A stretch of DNA of 61,288 bases from an uncultured Clostridia bacterium. GTDB taxonomy: Bacteria > Bacillota > Clostridia > Lachnospirales > Anaerotignaceae. The stretch spans positions 1 through 61,288 of the forward strand of contig CALWEX010000040.1 of NCBI GenBank assembly GCA_944377425.1, given 5' to 3'. Shown here in pieces: positions 17,049 to 25,357 of this stretch (position 1 is the stretch's first letter; the number at the start of each line of letters is the position of its first letter). The notes under the pieces are model-generated. The model was not told the origin of the DNA. It did no database searches and saw only the letters and a program-made list of their open reading frames with translations. The position numbers and the translations under genes were made by a program.

Positions 17049-17765
17049 TTAAACTATGCTTAAAGCTATCTCCATCATGTCTGTAAAAGACTTTTCCCTC
17101 TCAGCAGATGTTGTTTCTTCACCAGTTAAAATAGAATCAGAAATAGTCAAAATACCTAATGCATTGGCTCCACCTGCGGCTGCATTAGCATATAAAGCCG
17201 CTATTTCCATTTCAATAGCAAGAACACCCATACTGCCCCATTTTTTAGCATTCTCCAATGTATCAAGTGAATAAAACATATCTTCGCTTAAAACATTTCC
17301 AACATGATAATTAACATTTTTATTTTCAGCAGCATTAACTGCTTTTTTAAGTAATTCATAACTGCAAATACATGAAAAATCACCTGGCAGATTAAAAAGC
17401 TTAACATAATTAGAAGTTGTGCAGGCTCCCATACCAATAACTATGTCTCTAATTTTAACATTAGGGTTAATACTTCCAGCTGTTCCAATTCTAATAAGGT
17501 TCTTGCATCCATAATTAAATATAAGCTCATGGGAATAAATACCCATAGACGGACAGCCCATTCCACTGCCCATAACAGAAACCCTCTTTTTGTTGTAATA
17601 CCCAGTAAAACCAAACATGTTCCTTGTAAAGTTAAACTGTTTAACATCTTCTAAATAATTATCAGCAATATACTTTGCTCTTAGCGGGTCTCCTGGTAAA
17701 AGCACTGTTTCAGCAATATCACCTAAAGCAGCATCAATGTGTGGTGTTGGTACATTAGCAGCCAT
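17049..17765 (-). CDS. deoD: Purine-nucleoside phosphorylase, DeoD type
   Basis: The 238-residue enzyme is a hexameric-type purine nucleoside phosphorylase that splits purine (deoxy)nucleosides with phosphate for salvage. The family features are TPHI (7-10), LLPGDPLRAKYI (22-33), SGMGCPSMGIYSHEL, RIGTAG, and near the C-terminus EMEIAALYA and TISDS. The ATG follows GAAGGAG. It has its own promoter; no neighbouring gene belongs to the pathway except the MTA/SAH nucleosidase elsewhere in the window, which is a separate enzyme of the same fold. Confidence 0.95.
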   Translation of the reverse strand: MAANVPTPHIDAALGDIAETVLLPGDPLRAKYIADNYLEDVKQFNFTRNMFGFTGYYNKKRVSVMGSGMGCPSMGIYSHELIFNYGCKNLIRIGTAGSINPNVKIRDIVIGMGACTTSNYVKLFNLPGDFSCICSYELLKKAVNAAENKNVNYHVGNVLSEDMFYSLDTLENAKKWGSMGVLAIEMEIAALYANAAAGGANALGILTISDSILTGEETTSAEREKSFTDMMEIALSIV

Positions 17766-17799
17766 TAAATCAACTCCTTCGCTTTTAATTTATAATTAA

Positions 17800-17827
17800 A
17801 TTATAAACTATAGAGCTGTAAATTCAA
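17800..17827 (-). promoter_or_regulatory. deoD promoter
   Basis: Minus-strand TTGAAT (17822-17827), 16-nt spacer, TATAAT (17800-17805). Confidence 0.65.
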
Positions 17828-17888
17828 TTAAAAATTTTGTAAAATCTTTTAATATAATTATTGTTTGCCTAATTGTCCAATTTTTATC

Positions 17889-17917
17889 TTGACAAATTAT
17901 ATAATACTTATTATAAT
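17889..17917 (+). promoter_or_regulatory. Promoter of tRNA-Arg(ACG)
   Basis: Consensus TTGACA (17889-17894), 17-nt spacer, consensus TATAAT (17912-17917), 23 nt before the tRNA. Confidence 0.88.
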
Positions 17918-17940
17918 AAATAATGCTTTGAAAATACTGT

Positions 17941-18014
<74 letters not shown>

Positions 18015-18020
18015 TAATTA

Positions 18021-18046
18021 ACGCCGTTTTAAACGGCGTTTTTTTT
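18021..18046 (+). terminator. Terminator of tRNA-Arg(ACG)
   Basis: Stem ACGCCGTTT/AAACGGCGT followed by T-run; its tail overlaps the stop codon region of the convergent xkdU-like gene. Confidence 0.92.
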
Positions 18047-18581
18047 ATACAATTTCTGTATTTCTAATGCTGCTATGGGTGTAAGAAGCAAGCTTTTGGT
18101 GTGTAATAGGTCTTAAAGTTATGTGCTTGTTATATTTAAGCTGAATATTAATCGCCATATTTGCTGGTATAATATACCTTGCATAATTTTCTACAATATT
18201 ATATAAAAATTTAACACTTAATCCAAGATTTATATTAACCGTATATTTATCATAAACAACTTCAAAATCATAATTACCCTCACCACATATATTGTTAAGG
18301 TAGTTTTTAAACATGTAATATGTGTAAATAAAATCATTGTTGTACTTAACTAAAAGAGCCGAGCGCCGCACATCTAAACTGTTTCCGCCACCGCTTATAC
18401 CAAGCATATTTTCAAACCTTTTTAAACCCTCGTCATCAGCAGTTTTTATCCACTGATTTTTTTCAATACTGTTAAATCTTCCCCATTCGTCATTTAAAAC
18501 CGCATTTTCAGCTTTATCAATAGCATTAATTTCTTTAAAATCCCTTAAGAACTCTGGTAAATATTTAATATACTCTTTCAT
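18045..18581 (-). CDS. Phage tail protein XkdU (DUF2313/YmfQ family)
   Basis: The 178-residue protein matches the DUF2313 baseplate family by position and by the N-terminal YLPEFLRDFKEINAI and the pattern ending in YIIPANMAI. Relatives (XkdU, Mu gp48-like) sit at the outer baseplate, joining it to tail fibres. Its start overlaps the XkdT stop by 4 nt. It is the last gene of the cluster: the fibre, holin and lysin genes that normally follow are missing, and the next element is the convergent tRNA terminator. Confidence 0.78.
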   Translation of the reverse strand: MKEYIKYLPEFLRDFKEINAIDKAENAVLNDEWGRFNSIEKNQWIKTADDEGLKRFENMLGISGGGNSLDVRRSALLVKYNNDFIYTYYMFKNYLNNICGEGNYDFEVVYDKYTVNINLGLSVKFLYNIVENYARYIIPANMAINIQLKYNKHITLRPITHQKLASYTHSSIRNTEIV

Positions 18582-19654
18582 ATATTCTCCACCGTCCCTA
18601 AAATAGGAATTTCGTCAGACTCAATAACAATATTTTCTGTATTGTCATTTAATGTAATATTCTCAATATCTATTACGCCATCAACCTCAAGAACTTTCAT
18701 TTCAATACGGCTTTTTCTAACAGTAATACTTCCTTCGTTTTCCCAGCTTGCTCTTAGCTCACCAAAATACTCCTCTATTTTTTCTTTAGCCTGTTCAATT
18801 ATAAATTCAGTTTCAAACCCGCTATCTATAGTAAGAGTAAATTTAATATTAATATTAACGCTTTTGGCTCCTTCTACAGTAACATTGTGCCCTATAGGTA
18901 CAGCTCCAATACCGCTTCCTTTTGGCTGAGGGTCAACATATTCCTGAACATCTTCAATAAGTGTCCCTTCCGGCACATTAAAACCATTATTTAATATAAC
19001 AACTCTAACAGTACCACCACCATAATAAGCCGGAAAAACTTTGCAGCCGCCAACACCTTCAATCTCTTTAAAAAGCCTCTTGTAGTCCTCAATATTTCCA
19101 CCAAAAGCTTTCGTTTCAAAACTGTTAAAATACCTCTGCCTTATACTCTCATCACTTTCAGCTTCTTCACCATATATTATAATGTCAGTTATTTCAGCCT
19201 TCAAAAGCCCCTCCACATATTCAATAGGCAATATTGTGCCTTTGTATAAATTTCCAGCCTCTCCAGCACTTTCACATATTAACTTGTAGCATCCGTCAGA
19301 AATTTTCTCAGTAACCGCATAATCATTTCCACCTCCGCTGAATCTATCGCCTATGTCAATAGAATTAATGTATTGCCCATTTTCACCAGTAAAAACAGCC
19401 TTAACAACTGCATTTGTAGCATCTTGCCTTTTAATATTTCTCTCCCAAACCCTTCTTTCCAAGTCCTCACCTGTAGCTGTATCTGCAAATGTTCTGTCCA
19501 TAAGCATGTTCATGTTCATATACATTTGCACACTTTCGGCACTGTTGGGCGCCAAAGTATCATATATAATACTGCCTTGCCTTTTGTCAATGTTGTCATT
19601 AATAAGCTTCAATTTTTCATTTAACAAATTCTCATAAGTAAAGTTTTCATACAC
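18578..19654 (-). CDS. Baseplate J-like protein (XkdT)
   Basis: The 358-residue protein is a baseplate wedge protein of the J family. It shows RQGSIIYDTLAPNSAE near the N-terminus, GEDLERRVWERNIKRQDAT (about 62-80), SDESIRQRYFNSF and GGTVRVVILNN in the middle, and a long C-terminal repeat-like domain ending DEIPILGTV. J proteins form the ring of wedges that triggers sheath contraction. It overlaps the downstream XkdU by 4 nt and follows XkdS without a gap, so the baseplate genes are translationally coupled. Confidence 0.92.
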   Translation of the reverse strand: MYENFTYENLLNEKLKLINDNIDKRQGSIIYDTLAPNSAESVQMYMNMNMLMDRTFADTATGEDLERRVWERNIKRQDATNAVVKAVFTGENGQYINSIDIGDRFSGGGNDYAVTEKISDGCYKLICESAGEAGNLYKGTILPIEYVEGLLKAEITDIIIYGEEAESDESIRQRYFNSFETKAFGGNIEDYKRLFKEIEGVGGCKVFPAYYGGGTVRVVILNNGFNVPEGTLIEDVQEYVDPQPKGSGIGAVPIGHNVTVEGAKSVNINIKFTLTIDSGFETEFIIEQAKEKIEEYFGELRASWENEGSITVRKSRIEMKVLEVDGVIDIENITLNDNTENIVIESDEIPILGTVENI

Positions 19655-20052
19655 TAAATATCTGCCTCCGTCTCAACTGGTATAATGCCTAAATTAGTAA
19701 TCGCATCAAATTTAATACTCATTTTGTTAAAGTCTTTTTCAATAGTAAAATTCTCAATCTTTTCTATCCTGTTGTCAGTAAGCAAAGCGTCTTCTATGTA
19801 TCCTTCAATAAGCATTTGAGCCTTAAGCATGTTTGTTCCTATAAGCTCACTTATTTGAGAGCCATAACTCCAGTCATATATTTCAAAAGCATATCTTTTT
19901 GTATCTAAAATCTTGTGTATAGCCTGCTCAATGGCTGTTTTACCCTCTGTGTATCCATTTATGCTTTTGTTCTCAAAATCGAGTAAATACGTTTTTGTAA
20001 TATGCTTATTGTTCTCTGTTATAACACCAGTAGAAATATTTTCAGGCACCAT
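19654..20052 (-). CDS. Phage baseplate protein XkdS (DUF2634, gp25-like)
   Basis: A 132-residue DUF2634 protein. The stretch YAFEIYDWSYGSQISELIG in the middle corresponds to the gp25/lysozyme-like fold core of baseplate sheath-initiator proteins, and the order XkdR-XkdS-XkdT is conserved. Its product should sit where the sheath begins. The start ATG lies 2 nt after the XkdR stop and the stop codon overlaps the XkdT start. Confidence 0.85.
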   Translation of the reverse strand: MVPENISTGVITENNKHITKTYLLDFENKSINGYTEGKTAIEQAIHKILDTKRYAFEIYDWSYGSQISELIGTNMLKAQMLIEGYIEDALLTDNRIEKIENFTIEKDFNKMSIKFDAITNLGIIPVETEADI

Positions 20053-20053
20053 T

Positions 20054-20425
20054 TTAATCCACCACCCTGTCTAAAACTAAAAAACTCTGTCCTCCCTGAA
20101 TTCGTAAAAGAATAACCTTTTCCCCTTCTTTAAGCCCAAAATTTAATATAACATCCTTTTGCCCAACTATTTTGTGATTGTGAGTAGTGTAAGAGCTCGT
20201 ATCCTCAGTTGCCATGTTAAAAGTTTCCTTAACACTTCTTTCCACTACACTGGAACAGAGTGTAATTTTGCTTTGGTCAATAATAAGTCTTTGGTCAACC
20301 ATAATAGTAAGCGGATTCTCTTTTGTAACAATGCCAAACATAATCCTAACTGGGTCAGAAGCCTCGTTAGCCTCAACAGATATTTTCTTTAAAGCATTAA
20401 TAAGTTCACCTGTAATAAATATCAT
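20054..20425 (-). CDS. Phage tail protein XkdR (DUF2577)
   Basis: About 123 residues from ATG 20425, recognisable as the DUF2577 family by ELINALKKISVEANEASDPV and RIMFGIVTKENPLTI, and by a C-terminal GLKEGEKVILLRIQGGQ β-barrel-like segment. In PBSX-type phages it belongs to the central baseplate hub. The open frame extends to 20464 inside the preceding gene. The ATG at 20425, 4 nt after the upstream stop, is chosen; an AAGGAG lies about 15 nt before it, so the start is not certain. Confidence 0.78.
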   Translation of the reverse strand: MIFITGELINALKKISVEANEASDPVRIMFGIVTKENPLTIMVDQRLIIDQSKITLCSSVVERSVKETFNMATEDTSSYTTHNHKIVGQKDVILNFGLKEGEKVILLRIQGGQSFLVLDRVVD

Positions 20426-20429
20426 CCCC

Positions 20430-21263
20430 TTAAATATGTACTCCTTCAGCACCAGATTCAGCATATTCTATAATTTTCTTAGCAATAGAATCTATAATGC
20501 TTTCCTCGTCAGCCTGATTGTATATGCTGGAATAATTGTTTAGTGTAATGTTAACATTCCCACTCTCGTAAGGCTCATTTGTGTTATTCAACCATTTGCT
20601 AATTTCTGGTTTCTTTACATTATTTAAAGTTAAATATTCCCTTTCGCCGCTAAGCTTGTTATTAATGTAGTACTTTTTGTCAGACTGCTTAATAACACTT
20701 TGCAGTAATTCTTCCTCAGCTTTCTCAATAATTGTATTGTAGTTACTGCTCCATGTCTCATTAAAAACATCTCTGCCTAATACAACTGTGCTGCTATAAT
20801 TTTTATTATCAAATATATCAGCTATCTTTATTTCATTTGTTCCACCTGTATAATAGTTATTGTAAGCTTTATATTTCAGATAAACGTAACTTTCTCTTAA
20901 AATATCTTCTAAAATATCAGTTTTTTCATTAGTTACACTTCTGCTGTCAAAAACATTAATAATATTTTCCGCTTCTTTCAGATATGAAATATTCTCATTT
21001 TTAAAATTTTCATGGTTTAAAATATTATAATTATTAATGTATTGAATATAGCCAGTATTTCTTTGTAATCTTTCGTTATCTATATCTGAACCATTTTTAT
21101 CTCTGCTTTTTATTTCAAAATCAATTATATCGTTTTCATAATTTTCCGACTGCTCAAAAAGCAAATTCAAATAACCGCTATTATCAAAAATACCCATTAT
21201 ATCCTCAATAAAAAGCCTTTGCCTGAACAGTTCATCAAAAAACCTTTTAAGTGCGTCTTCCAA
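20430..21263 (-). CDS. Unassigned tail gene between XkdQ and XkdR; possible miniature tape measure
   Basis: About 277 residues if started at TTG 21263 behind GGCGGGTGG; the open frame continues to 21356 inside xkdQ. The protein is rich in asparagine, glutamate and lysine and looks mostly helical. Its C-terminus (a VNITLNN strand, then an ADEESIIDSIAKKIIEYAE helix) resembles the ends of phage tape-measure proteins. PBSX-type clusters have no gene here, and the normal tape measure upstream is missing. I do not recognise the family. A short tape measure or a hub accessory is inference. Confidence 0.55.
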   Translation of the reverse strand: MEDALKRFFDELFRQRLFIEDIMGIFDNSGYLNLLFEQSENYENDIIDFEIKSRDKNGSDIDNERLQRNTGYIQYINNYNILNHENFKNENISYLKEAENIINVFDSRSVTNEKTDILEDILRESYVYLKYKAYNNYYTGGTNEIKIADIFDNKNYSSTVVLGRDVFNETWSSNYNTIIEKAEEELLQSVIKQSDKKYYINNKLSGEREYLTLNNVKKPEISKWLNNTNEPYESGNVNITLNNYSSIYNQADEESIIDSIAKKIIEYAESGAEGVHI

Positions 21264-21276
21264 AATTCCACCCGCC

Positions 21277-22245
21277 TTAACTGTTAATAAGCCCGCCTCT
21301 AAGAGATAAATCCATGGTGTGAACGCCCATTTTAAACCTGTGCCTGCATGATTCAACTGTCATAGCTTCATCAAGAGCAATATCTCCTGTTTTGTCAGTC
21401 CTTACATAAATAATTGAACCAGCACGGACATTTATATCACCAAAAGCCCCTGAAATGCTTAAACTTCTTTGAGCTTTACTGTGAGTGTTTAAAATACTTA
21501 AGGCTTTTACATTTCCATCTTCCCCTTCTTCAATGCTGCCAGTGTACTGTAAAACACCCCACTTTGAAACAGAATCCTCATTTTTCTTAAAATATTCCTG
21601 AACAATACCCTTTTTTCCTTTTAAAGTAAGCCTAATTTGGTTATATGTGTTACTGTCTATAGTCGATGTATAACTGAAATCCTCTGCTGTGTCATCTTTT
21701 ACAATGTAATTGGCCGCCATGTTTTCAGCTTTCTTTAAACTTAGCTTTCCAAAATCATCAAATAAAACATATAGCTTCCCTGTGCTTAAATAAGTTGTGT
21801 CTATAGCTGATTGTATAATGTCAAATAACGTTTTTTCATCAGAAGTCATGTTGCTAATAATAAAACCACTTTCTTCAATACTTCCACAGCTTATTCTGTA
21901 GTCAGATGCTATCTGTTTAATAATGCCAGAAATTGTATACCCGTTAAAATTATATGTAGCCTTGTTTTTAAGATATCTAAGCTGGTCATAAGCAGTAACA
22001 GATATAATGCCGTCTTTGTTCCGAGTTTTTGTAAAAACATATCCATAAAAAATCGGAACACTGTCAGCATAAATTTTAACTGTCGACCCTTCCGAAAAAT
22101 CAATTATGCTGTCTTTAATAACATTAAAACACGCCTTAGATGGCATAGAGCTTCTGTATGTTTCAATATACATTTCACCTTCTAAAACAGGTGTATATGC
22201 TTTTTTGTCATTAGAATTTATAATTTCCATGTAAATACTACTCAA
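21277..22245 (-). CDS. Phage tail hub protein XkdQ (YqbQ/gpD-like)
   Basis: The 322-residue protein belongs to the XkdQ/gp27-like hub family that links tail tube and baseplate. It shows the β-rich N-terminal domain ending in VPIFYGYVFTKTR and VTAYDQLRYLKNKATY, and a C-terminal FKMGVHTMDLSLRGG, common to the group. The TTG at 22245 overlaps the XkdP end and has AGGTG seven nt before it; an ATG five codons in is the alternative. Downstream lies the unassigned 277-residue gene. Confidence 0.82.
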   Translation of the reverse strand: MSSIYMEIINSNDKKAYTPVLEGEMYIETYRSSMPSKACFNVIKDSIIDFSEGSTVKIYADSVPIFYGYVFTKTRNKDGIISVTAYDQLRYLKNKATYNFNGYTISGIIKQIASDYRISCGSIEESGFIISNMTSDEKTLFDIIQSAIDTTYLSTGKLYVLFDDFGKLSLKKAENMAANYIVKDDTAEDFSYTSTIDSNTYNQIRLTLKGKKGIVQEYFKKNEDSVSKWGVLQYTGSIEEGEDGNVKALSILNTHSKAQRSLSISGAFGDINVRAGSIIYVRTDKTGDIALDEAMTVESCRHRFKMGVHTMDLSLRGGLINS

Positions 22246-22873
22246 ACCTTATCACCTGCCCAGCGTATATTAATGAAGGATTACTTATACCATTTAGCTT
22301 AGCTATGTCATAGCACTTGGCACCGTCGTTTAATTGATTTTTACATATGTTCCATAAATTATCTCCATCTTTAACAACATAGGTTTTGGCCGCTGTTTTG
22401 GTAACTTGCCTGCTGCCTTGAGATGTATTTATTCCGTTGCTTATTTCTGAGCTTTGAGCCGTTTTGTACTCTTTAAGCTTAATATCCAAAACCACATCCA
22501 GTCCCTCATCAGCCTGCTCCAGCACATTAAGTGATTCAATGGTAACCATTTTTTTAGTAGTAAAACCAACCCTTTTGTACGGCAGCTTTTCCCTTACTAT
22601 ATAAAACATAACAGCTTTCTGCTCGTTTATAATCTGCTCCAGCTCGTAAATATATACAAAAGGCTCCTTAAAACTGGTTAAATATCTGGCATATGGTACA
22701 TCTCCACCTGGAAGCAATGCCTTAAAACTAAATTCCATAAGTCCCGGAGCCCGTATCCTGCTTATTTCCTCCATGTTAATAAGATTAACTGTGTCATTCT
22801 GCCCCTTGTAAGACCATGTAATTTTTTCCGGAGTAACTGGAAGTAAAATATCATCAATGTATACCGAATACAT
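22238..22873 (-). CDS. XkdP-like tail protein with C-terminal LysM domain
   Basis: The 211-residue protein has an N-terminal tail domain (MYSVYIDDILLPVTPEKI) and a C-terminal LysM domain (about 163-211) with YVVKDGDNLWNIC and IYAGQVIRF, which binds peptidoglycan-like glycans or holds the tail hub together. The start is the ATG at 22873 behind AGGGAGG; the longer frame to 22909 is unsupported. The stop of the XkdN frameshift product lies one nt before this ATG, so the extended XkdN reading is coupled to XkdP. In PBSX a tape-measure gene precedes XkdP; here it does not. Confidence 0.85.
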   Translation of the reverse strand: MYSVYIDDILLPVTPEKITWSYKGQNDTVNLINMEEISRIRAPGLMEFSFKALLPGGDVPYARYLTSFKEPFVYIYELEQIINEQKAVMFYIVREKLPYKRVGFTTKKMVTIESLNVLEQADEGLDVVLDIKLKEYKTAQSSEISNGINTSQGSRQVTKTAAKTYVVKDGDNLWNICKNQLNDGAKCYDIAKLNGISNPSLIYAGQVIRFE

Positions 22874-22874
22874 T

Positions 22875-23449
22875 TTAAACCTCCCTGTCTTTACTTTTTT
22901 GCGCCTCAAAATCTAAGCAAGCCGCAATAAAAGCTTTTTCTTCTTTTGAAAGAGCTATAAATTCCGAAGGAAACCTTCCAAACCTAAGGAGGACAATATA
23001 TGCATATACCGCCTCAAAACTGCCCTCCTCAATTAGTTTTTTGCTTCTTCAATTAAATCCTGAGCTGCAATATCAAGGCCGTTTATCTCTTTAACCTTCT
23101 TAATGTATGCAATATATTCCCCAGCAGAAAGCATTTCTTTAAGTAACGCATCTTCACCCCAAACACCATAACTGTTTTGTAATTCTTCATTAAAAAGGTC
23201 AGGATAAACTGTTGAGTATGCCGCCAACTTGCCAAGGTACCTGCTGTAATCAAAATCCTCAGTATAGCCACCACTCTTTTTAGGCACACGTTTAATGCAC
23301 ATGTCCCTTATTTTTTCTTCTTCATTACCGCTTAAAGAACGAATCTCCCACATAACCGGCTTTCCGTCATTAATAAAACTGCTGCTTGCTGCATAAAAAA
23401 CATTGTCTTTTTTAATTTTGTTCCTGTTTAAAAATAAATCCAGCTCCAT
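22875..23449 (-). CDS. XkdN -1 frameshift product (gpG-gpT-like tail assembly chaperone)
   Basis: If ribosomes slip -1 at A AAA AAC (minus-strand 23042-23036), reading continues past the XkdN stop for 53 further codons, giving a 191-residue protein that ends at 22875. The added part contains AVYAYIVLLRFGRFP and SKEEKAFIAACLDFE, the pattern of the T domain of tail-assembly chaperones. A stem GAGGAGG/CCTCCTT begins 5 nt after the slip site. Such G/G-T pairs are conserved among tailed phages and load the tape measure. The extension has no start codon or ribosome site of its own. Confidence 0.8.
22986..23044 (-). promoter_or_regulatory. Programmed -1 ribosomal frameshift signal
   Basis: Heptamer A AAA AAC (complement of 23036-23042) abuts the TAA stop; a 5-nt spacer leads to a 7-bp stem (23024-23030 with 22986-22992) whose 31-nt loop contains the palindrome TATATGCATATA. 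Slip site, spacing and stem match classic -1 frameshift signals. Confidence 0.78.
23033..23449 (-). CDS. XkdN-like tail assembly chaperone, short form
   Basis: The 138-residue protein corresponds to XkdN (DUF-type phage portal/chaperone-like, gpG equivalent), identified by position after the tube gene and by WEIRSLSGNEEEKIRDMCIKR and YLGKLAAYSTVYPDL. The start is the ATG at 23449, set by GGAGGG four nt upstream; the frame runs to 23461. It ends in a slippery heptamer directly followed by TAA, so most ribosomes should make this form and a fraction the extended one. Two terminators separate it from the tube gene. Confidence 0.8.
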   Translation of the reverse strand: MELDLFLNRNKIKKDNVFYAASSSFINDGKPVMWEIRSLSGNEEEKIRDMCIKRVPKKSGGYTEDFDYSRYLGKLAAYSTVYPDLFNEELQNSYGVWGEDALLKEMLSAGEYIAYIKKVKEINGLDIAAQDLIEEAKN

Positions 23450-23477
23450 ATTACCCTCCAATAATTACATTAAAATA

Positions 23478-23542
23478 CAAAAACGGATAACCCCCTGTAA
23501 AACAGGGTTTTATCCGTAAAAAAAGACTCTTTAAAAAGAGCC
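23478..23542 (-). terminator. Two tandem intrinsic terminators inside the phage operon
   Basis: First, GGCTCTTT/AAAGAGTC (23525-23542) with seven T; then a two-part stem ACGGATAA...CCCTGT / ACAGGG...TTATCCGT (23483-23517) with five T. Both face the direction of transcription, between the tube gene and xkdN. They should reduce expression of chaperone and baseplate genes relative to capsid, sheath and tube. Confidence 0.85.
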
Positions 23543-23563
23543 AACTAAACTATTAAAATAAAA

Positions 23564-24031
23564 TTACATACCAGTAAGAACAGTAAATTTTTCCGGCATC
23601 TCCCAGTCCTCAAATGTAAAACTATACTCCTCATCAAGGAATTTGGCTGTAGCGTCAAACTTGGCAATAACCCCACCATCAAGATTGCAGTCTTTAAGAA
23701 TAACAGTCTGCCTTCCTACATCACTGGTAGGGTCTTCGTTTGTAACCTGTATGTCAAAATACATATCCTCGCCTTTTTCCTTAAACTTGTAAAGCAGCTC
23801 TCTAAAAACAGAACTGTTGTAGTGGAAAGTAGCCTTTCCAACACCACTCCAGCCTGTGGCCTTGTTTCCTTTGCCTGTTTTTCCAAGTATAGGCACTTCC
23901 TGCTTTGTTTTTTTCATCTCTGCCTCAAGGTTTATGGCCTGCATAAAATTATATCTCTTTTTGTCTATTGTCACATAGCATTCAGCCATAGACGCGCATA
24001 TAGCGTCTTTTGCGTTCATAATCTGGCTCAC
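23564..24031 (-). CDS. Phage tail tube protein XkdM
   Basis: The 155-residue protein is an XkdM/DUF2001 tail tube subunit, the inner tube of a contractile tail. Typical features are NAKDAICASMAECYVTIDKKRY at the N-terminus, KATGWSGVGKATFHYNSSVFREL in the middle and EYSFTFEDWEMPEKFTVLTGM at the end. The start is GTG 24031 behind GGAGGTG. It follows the sheath gene, as in all PBSX-like clusters, and is followed by two terminators. Confidence 0.92.
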   Translation of the reverse strand: MSQIMNAKDAICASMAECYVTIDKKRYNFMQAINLEAEMKKTKQEVPILGKTGKGNKATGWSGVGKATFHYNSSVFRELLYKFKEKGEDMYFDIQVTNEDPTSDVGRQTVILKDCNLDGGVIAKFDATAKFLDEEYSFTFEDWEMPEKFTVLTGM

Positions 24032-24052
24032 TTGGCGTCACCTCCTATAAAT

Positions 24053-25357
24053 TTAGTAAACAACAACTGTCATGTAAAGCTTAGCCATAGCACAAACCGG
24101 TGTTACCGGATTAGTAACAGAAACCGTCTTTTTGTCATTTCCCATTTCAACTATTACATCATCAGGCTCAAAGTTTTCAATTACATTAAGCTTTAATAAT
24201 TCTTTGTTGTATGTAACTATGTCATTCCAAAAAGCAGTACGTCCGGCATTGTTGTTCTGTACTTTTCCAAGATAATAAGTGTTAAACATAACAGCAATGT
24301 CATTTCCTATCTGGTCAAGAAGTCTTATAACTTGGTTTTCACCAAAATTCTTGTCCTTTCCGTCTTTAAACTCTGTAAAAGAGTTTATGTCGTCAAGTAC
24401 CCTAATGTCGTCACCATTTTTGTGCAGCATAAAACATCCGCTTTCAATTCCTTCTTCCAGCTCACTTTGCTTGTACTGAGTAAATACACCGTATTCTCCG
24501 TCGTAAAGCTTGTTTGTCAAACTTTCATTAATGTTGCAGCCTGCACAAGCTCCAGTAACCCACCATACAAGACCATATTTTTCTTCTTCACTGTCAGTGG
24601 AATCATTAGCTACATTAATAACACCCTCATACTCAGCAGCATAATCATGGATAACAGTCTGAAATTTAACACCATAAGTATCACGCATAGTCTGTGTATA
24701 CTGCGCATAGAGCTTTTTAATCGTCTCGTCATCACTTAAACATCCAAGATTATTAAAACTTATGCTTTCCAACTTGTCCAAAAACTCCTGATGTGCCATC
24801 TCGCTTACACTTCCATTGTCACCACCTAATAAGTTTGTTTTCCCTGTTGGCGTAAGCTCTGCTTCCTTGTCAAAAATAATAAACTCGTTATCCTCTAATT
24901 CAGCAGCAGAAGAAACCGTTTGACTGTCAATAACACTTCCGTCAATGCTTGTTTCAACTGTATACTGCTCCTCACTGCTTACAACACTTATAGAAATATC
25001 ATTTCCTCTTGCTCCACCATATCTGGCCTTGCCTAAATCACAGCTGGCTTGAGTACCTTTGTTAAGCCTGTAAAAATAAACTGTCTGAGCATTAATAAAA
25101 ATATCTCTCATACCCTTAAGCTTTTCGCTTGTGTATGCATACCCAAATATGCTCATGCTGTCAGTTAAAAATTCTTCCGCCGTTACAGCAAAAATCTCGT
25201 TTTCTTTGCCCCAATCCATTTCGCAGGCAATAGCCGCATATCCTCTGTCGCTTATATTAGCGTTAGAGCTTGAGGCACTAACAAAATTAATGTAGCTTCC
25301 GGGAAGCACTTTGTTCTGGGTTAAAAAGTTTCCGCCTCCTAATGCCAATTTATTCAC
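24053..25357 (-). CDS. Phage tail sheath protein XkdK
   Basis: The 434-residue protein is a contractile sheath subunit. N-terminal GGGNFLTQNKVLPGSYINFVS is typical of XkdK, and the conserved C-terminal domain contains NDIVTYNKEL, IENFEPDDV and a final β-strand. It proves that the particle belongs to the myovirus-like, contractile class. GTG 25357 is the longest start and overlaps the previous stop; TTG 25348, about 10 nt after GAAGGAG, is at least as likely. Confidence 0.93.
   Translation of the reverse strand: MNKLALGGGNFLTQNKVLPGSYINFVSASSSNANISDRGYAAIACEMDWGKENEIFAVTAEEFLTDSMSIFGYAYTSEKLKGMRDIFINAQTVYFYRLNKGTQASCDLGKARYGGARGNDISISVVSSEEQYTVETSIDGSVIDSQTVSSAAELEDNEFIIFDKEAELTPTGKTNLLGGDNGSVSEMAHQEFLDKLESISFNNLGCLSDDETIKKLYAQYTQTMRDTYGVKFQTVIHDYAAEYEGVINVANDSTDSEEEKYGLVWWVTGACAGCNINESLTNKLYDGEYGVFTQYKQSELEEGIESGCFMLHKNGDDIRVLDDINSFTEFKDGKDKNFGENQVIRLLDQIGNDIAVMFNTYYLGKVQNNNAGRTAFWNDIVTYNKELLKLNVIENFEPDDVIVEMGNDKKTVSVTNPVTPVCAMAKLYMTVVVY

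Noticed and set aside
22875..23035. Independent small gene downstream of xkdN
   Set aside because: The frame has no start codon with a ribosome site at its beginning and is better explained as the -1 frameshift extension of xkdN.
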